Source: Mytilus californianus
Lineage: Eukaryota > Mollusca > Bivalvia > Mytilida > Mytilidae
Length of the DNA: 64,000 bases
Assembly (NCBI RefSeq): GCF_021869535.1
Contig: NW_026262690.1
Coordinates: 85,667,995 to 85,731,994, forward strand
Direction of reading: 5' to 3'
Shown piece by piece: positions 59,845 through 64,000 of this stretch (the stretch's first letter is position 1; each line of letters begins with the position of its first letter). The translations under genes were made by a program, and so were the position numbers. The notes below the pieces were generated by a model. That model ran no database searches. It had not been told where the DNA came from and worked only from the letters and a program-made list of their open reading frames with translations.

Positions 59845-60242
59845 AGTTTGTTCTTATGTTGTACTGTTACACCACTGTCCAAGTTTAAAGGAGGGTTTAG
59901 CGCTCACAAACATGTTTAACCCTGCCATACTTTTTTATGTGCCTGTCTCAAGTCAGGAGCCTGTAGTTCAGTGGTTGTCGTTGGTTCATGTCTGCCGACT
60001 AATATTTGATTTTTTTTAACCGATTTGTTATATATAATAAGCTATAGGCCGTTAGTTTTTTCGTTTGAATTGTTTCATATTTTTCATGTTGGGGGGCCTT
60101 TTATAGCCGACTATACGGTATGGGTTTTTGTCATTGTTGAAGGCCGTACGGTTACCTATAATTGCTTACATCCACTTCATTTGAACTCCGGTGGATAGTT
60201 GCCTCATTGGCAATCATACCACATCTCCTTATTTTATATAAT
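59845..60242 (+). repeat. Dispersed 3'-tail repeat copy, well preserved
   Basis: Runs from 'ACAGTTTGTTCTTATGTTGTAC' through 'AACCCTGCCATAC', 'AGTCAGGAGCCTGTAGTTCAGTGG', 'GGCCTTTTATAGCCGACTATAC' and 'GAAGGCCGTACGGTTACC' to 'CATACCACATCTCCTTATTTTATAT'. Confidence 0.88.
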
Positions 60243-60952
60243 ATACCTGACTTTTTAACTCCTTTATTCTGAACATGCATGAAATAATTGTAACTGGACG
60301 TTAAAAATAACCAACCAACAATCGATCAATTTAAACTCGTGTTAAATAAGGGGAAAACCATTTGATATTTTTCTTTTTAGGGCGGGGTGGGGGACAGTAG
60401 GAATTTGAATATGAATACGGTGGCCTGGTAAGAGCTGACAAAAATAGGCATGCTTAGCGACAGATTATAATGAATAATAAATCCGCAAAAAATCCTCCTG
60501 CACCCTCCCCCCCTCCCCCCCCCCCCAGAATATCAAATAGTCGTCCCTTACTGTTATTGTCCGTGTAGTTCTATTATTTATACAGCTTATCACAGGGATG
60601 TCCTACTAAAGCTGCCGTATCATAAAAAGTTTATCACGAAGCTAACGTTCTATTATATCTGCATTCATAAATTATTAATGTCTTTATACTAAACTGCGCC
60701 ATGTTTGTTTAGTGCCTCTGCCGTTTAATCTACCTGTTTAAAATGAAGAGGTAGAAGAGAGACGGAAGACCTTCCCAATTTAAAAAAAGAGAAATGGACC
60801 TCTTCTGGGTCACTACAGAAGAACAAAAAAAACACGCCCTTGGTTCTTGGTCAAATTTCAGAGATAGGAACACTTCTCCCCTCTAGGGAATAAATCAGAC
60901 AAAAATATTTATTCAAAAGATAGCATTTCTCTTTGTTTTCAGGAATAATTAT
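60243..60952. other. Intergenic, no gene seen
   Basis: Contains a C-rich run (60500-60526) and a second 'GGACCTCTTCTGG...ACAGAAGAA' stretch near 60793-60825 resembling 59240-59335. Confidence 0.45.
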
Positions 60953-60970
60953 AATATTATTAAACGAGGG

Positions 60971-61243
60971 GCCTCGGTGACCGAATAGTCTTAGTAGTCG
61001 AACTACTGTATCACTAGCCTGTCAACACTGAGGTTATTAGTTCGAATCCCTTTCGTGGATGGTGTGAACAATCGTAATTGACTAGCTATAGGATTGTCAG
61101 TTTTCCTACTGAAGGCTACCGAAGGTTACCGAAGGTCTGTGGTTCTCTCTGGGCACTCCTGCTTCCTCCATCAATAAAACTGACCGCCACGAAATAGAAC
61201 AATAGTGCTGAAAGTGGCGTTAACACAAATCAATAAATCAATC
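60971..61243 (+). mobile_element. tRNA-derived SINE with 18-bp target-site duplications
   Basis: The head resembles a tRNA: GCCTCGGTGACCGAATAGTC (A-box region, degenerate) and TTAGTTCGAATCCC (B box GTTCGAATCC intact). A body with CTACCGAAGGTTACCGAAGG, TCTCTGGGCACTCCTG and CCGCCACGAAATAG follows, then a tail of AATCAATCAAT units. Identical 18-bp flanks AATATTATTAAACGAGGG lie at 60953-60970 and 61244-61261. Confidence 0.88.
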
Positions 61244-61261
61244 AATATTATTAAACGAGGG

Positions 61262-61989
61262 TATATCACAAGAACTTTAATGACAATTTATAAGCATTTT
61301 CCAATAAGTTTTGGGTAAGTCACATTGTTTAAGTTGATATTATTCAAGTTTCTTTCGAATTTTTCTTTTATAGCTTTTTTCAAATTATTCAATATATTCC
61401 TAATGCTTTGTATATCTGTTTTTTATCAAAATTTTGGTAAAGATTTTTAATGAAATCGTTTTCTTCTCCTAATTTCTTTTCTTGTATCATTCTCAAACTG
61501 TGGTTTGTCATTGTATGCCTATGTATTGATGTGATTTCCGAGTATAATCACCAAATAGATACGCCAATATTGCAAACACACAACTATCTATAACTACTAA
61601 CTTACAAAATATCCTCTGATATATATCTGGTTGAGTTCCAATGTATTTCACATGCGTTTTCACTCCCGCCAAATCTCCAACTCTCGTAACCTGGTATCTA
61701 TCCTAAAAACAATGTGCCTGTCCAGAGTTAGAAACCTGTAATCCAGTGGCTTTTTCTTTCTTTAATATAGATATAAGAAGATGTGGTATGAGTACTAAAC
61801 GATATGAGTTTTGCTCGTTGTTGACCTGAAATGTTTTACATTCTTGCTATCATGTTTTTTGATGGACAGTTGTCTTATTGAAAATTATATCTATTTTGAT
61901 ATATACTCAATCTTATATATCAGATATCTTTTTAAACATTTACACTATTCATTACAGCTCTTTCGGTAAATCCAGTCATATTTAAACAT
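61262..61989. other. Intergenic, no gene seen
   Basis: Includes a scrambled remnant of the dispersed 3' repeat near 61735-61890 (AGATATAAGAAGATGTGGTATGAGT and GATGGACAGTTGTCTTATTG). No exon supported. Confidence 0.45.
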
Positions 61990-62743
61990 TTATCTTGCAG
62001 TGGAAATAGACACACGATCTTTTAACTGATCACCAAAAGTGTCCAAATAATTTACTGCACTGGAAATATCTGTAATATCGTGAAAAACTAATAACAACAC
62101 AAAACATTACTTAGCGATTTCTTTTCGGAGGAATGTTCATTCAAATTCTGATAAAAATTACTGTTTCTTTTCAAATATTTGTCAAATGCGAGTTAAAGTT
62201 AGTATACATAAATTGTTAGAGACTATAACAAATCTGTCATTAAATGCAAAACTTCTATGCAGCTAGTAGTATTGTCGTTTTTACTGCTTTAGTACATATT
62301 ATATTCTGATAGCAATGTAAAGTATTGTTTTTTTATATTGGATTATTAAGTAATTTTCTTGCATGTTGCACATTTTTTTCTAAATACAAACGTTTAGGCG
62401 AAATATTTTGTTTAAAAATATGTACTACTTTCCAGTAAGGTCTTTTTGACCGGGCCCGATTTGATGGTGTTACATCTTACAAAGTCTATCCGAATTGTTT
62501 TGCAAATTACACTCTAACCAGTGCTAGGGGCCATCGTAAACCGTGCAGTGAGATGAGAGATTTTTTCCTCCATGTTGAAGGCCTCACTGTGACTTTGACA
62601 CGAAGAATAGCAATACAAGCGCTTTTCCTTGGCTTTTTGTGTTTCTTTGCTGTGCATGTACTGATTTTGTGTCATGCATGGATACCCCATAGCATTTTTT
62701 CTATAATATTTTACCAAATAAGATATTATTAAAAGAAACTTAC

Positions 62744-62795
62744 CTTGTATATTCATAAAAATCACCAAGAAACAGGTTAGTGCGATACCAAACAT
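62744..62795 (-). CDS. Signal-peptide exon of a second lectin-type gene copy (partial)
   Basis: After the acceptor CTCTCTTTTGTAG, 52 nt code MFGIALTCFLVIFMNIQ and end CAAG/GTAAGT in phase 1, as in the exon at 8966-9017 (92% identical). Later exons of this copy were not recognised to its left; no CTLD motif is visible between 57.7 and 62.7 kb on the minus strand. It may use distant exons, code another secreted protein, or be an orphan exon. Confidence 0.65.
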
Positions 62796-63078
62796 CTACA
62801 AAAGAGAGGTGGTATATAACAAAGGGACAGTCAAAATCATAAGTCGAAAACGAACTGACAATGCCATGGCAAAAAACGAAAAACGAAAAAATACAAAAAA
62901 CAGTTTACAAAAAAGATAGAGCTACACGAACCGCACCAAAAATCTAGAGGTGATCCCAGGTGCTCCGGAAGGGTGAGCAGATCCTGCTCCACATCGTGTT
63001 GCTCATGTAAGTACAAACCCGGTGATAAGTCTAATTCTTTAAATATATAAACAGTTGGAACGGACTACAAACAGATAC

Positions 63079-63105
63079 ATATATATATATATATATATAT
63101 ATATT
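63079..63105. repeat. TA microsatellite
   Basis: Run of AT units at the site where copy 1 has two TA tracts 150 bp apart. Confidence 0.9.
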
Positions 63106-64000
63106 CTGTTTTTATATAAGTACACGTTCAAAAATAATCGAGCACAAGATGTATTGATGAGGATTTACTTCTTGAATCAGGTTAAATATTACAATTTTGA
63201 GATTCCCAAGGGTTGACTGAGATAATGAAATATAAATACTACTGAAATTTTTAAGTCCGGAAGTAAAACCCTTTCCAAAAGATGAGCGTCCGTTTGGCTG
63301 TGCGGGATGTATGAATACGCAACCAAGTCCGCTCAAAATGTGGACATGACATCATATTCCTCTTGACAGTCTTTTAGTGAGAGTTTCCACATTCTGCACA
63401 TTAAAGAAATACTTGAACAACCCTCAGAGGGGTCTTAATGTGACCTGTTACAAAGCAAAATGTCTGCTTCTATCGAACATGTCCACCATTAAATTCCGTT
63501 CTATCTAACATGATGAACCTACCTATTTTATTAATTGTTTAATTCATTCTTGTCCCTGATTTACACGAAATATTTACTACTGGACGTTAAGCAAGTATCA
63601 CTCAATGAATCAATTATGCGTTGATGTTCAAATATAATTTATTGGCAATGTATAGTACTTATTACACAGTTTGGTTTCTTGTGAGTCTATAACTTCACCC
63701 ATATCTTTAGGTATCACTCTTTTCTATGATACAGTTAAGTCTTATGTACAGTCTTCGTCCTGAACATACATGTAATATTTGCCACTGGATGTCAAGCAAC
63801 CAACAATCAATCAATCTTATAAACAGTCAACGATGGCGTTGTCAGTTTATTTTTCTGAGTTTTACAGGAAAATTTAATCTCAAACACTTGGCAACTAGTT
63901 CAGACTGTAACTGCAACCATGTCCCTTTGGAATCTATCGCCTCTCTTTTAGAAACCCATGTTTTTTCAGATTAAAACAGAGCTTGATATACTTCTTGCTT

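Larger units (their letters stand above)
62275..63748. repeat. Segmental duplication, copy 2 (lectin-type gene 5' region)
   Basis: Same orientation and order as 8436-10253, including the signal exon, the CACGAACC repeat, a TA microsatellite (63079-63105) and the GCCAAACGGACG block (63270-63400). The block at 9640-9792 keeps an open frame on the minus strand, while here a 1-bp deletion near 63340 breaks it. Further similarity continues toward the window end. Confidence 0.85.

Noticed and set aside
60971..61040. True tRNA gene
   Set aside because: The B box is good but the A box and stems are degenerate, and the whole unit has a SINE body, tail and target-site duplications.
61990..62069. Phase-1 exon after TTCACGATATTACAG coding DISSAVNYLDTFGDQLKDR and a stop, as possible partner of the signal exon at 62744
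   Set aside because: Phase and acceptor fit, but it is only 26 codons, has no counterpart in copy 1 and no known domain.

Overview
The window looks like nuclear DNA of a bivalve mollusc, most likely a mussel (Mytilus or a close mytilid). It is strongly AT-rich, its genes are split by introns with clear GT/AG junctions, and it is crowded with repeat families I know from mytilid DNA. The organism call rests on repeat and gene content read by eye; no database search was possible. Exon models below were checked by hand for splice sites, phase and frame.

Layout. (1) 2.15-9.02 kb, minus strand: a complete six-exon gene for a secreted protein with two C-type lectin-like domains (266 aa). (2) 13-20 kb: transposon debris, namely a decayed reverse-transcriptase element, a Harbinger-type transposase fossil and a local direct duplication. 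(3) 22.8-34.8 kb, minus strand: the most striking locus, a predicted 1252-aa protein joining a DyP-type heme-peroxidase domain to a complete glycyl radical enzyme (pyruvate formate-lyase-like) with both catalytic Cys and radical Gly present, split by introns. Its 6.9-kb first intron carries a Helentron-like satellite element and a LINE remnant. (4) 38.3-43.1 kb: a diverged tandem duplication followed by a Toll-like receptor pseudogene with an intact TIR domain. (5) 43.3-57.7 kb: nested DNA elements, including two TTAA-flanked inverted-repeat elements and a ~6-kb element that split a 390-bp repeat. (6) 58.3-58.7 kb, plus strand: first exon of an animal-encoded PdxT (vitamin B6 synthase glutaminase) with one in-frame TAG. 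(7) 61.0-64 kb: a young SINE with perfect 18-bp target-site duplication, then a second copy of the lectin gene's signal-peptide exon and its upstream DNA.

How the genes relate. They do not form an operon or pathway. Lectin-like and Toll-like genes fit bivalve innate immunity, where such families are expanded. The DyP/glycyl-radical fusion and PdxT are both bacterial-type enzymes carried in animal DNA; the first may relate to the anaerobic metabolism of shell-closed mussels, but that is inference and its substrate is unknown.
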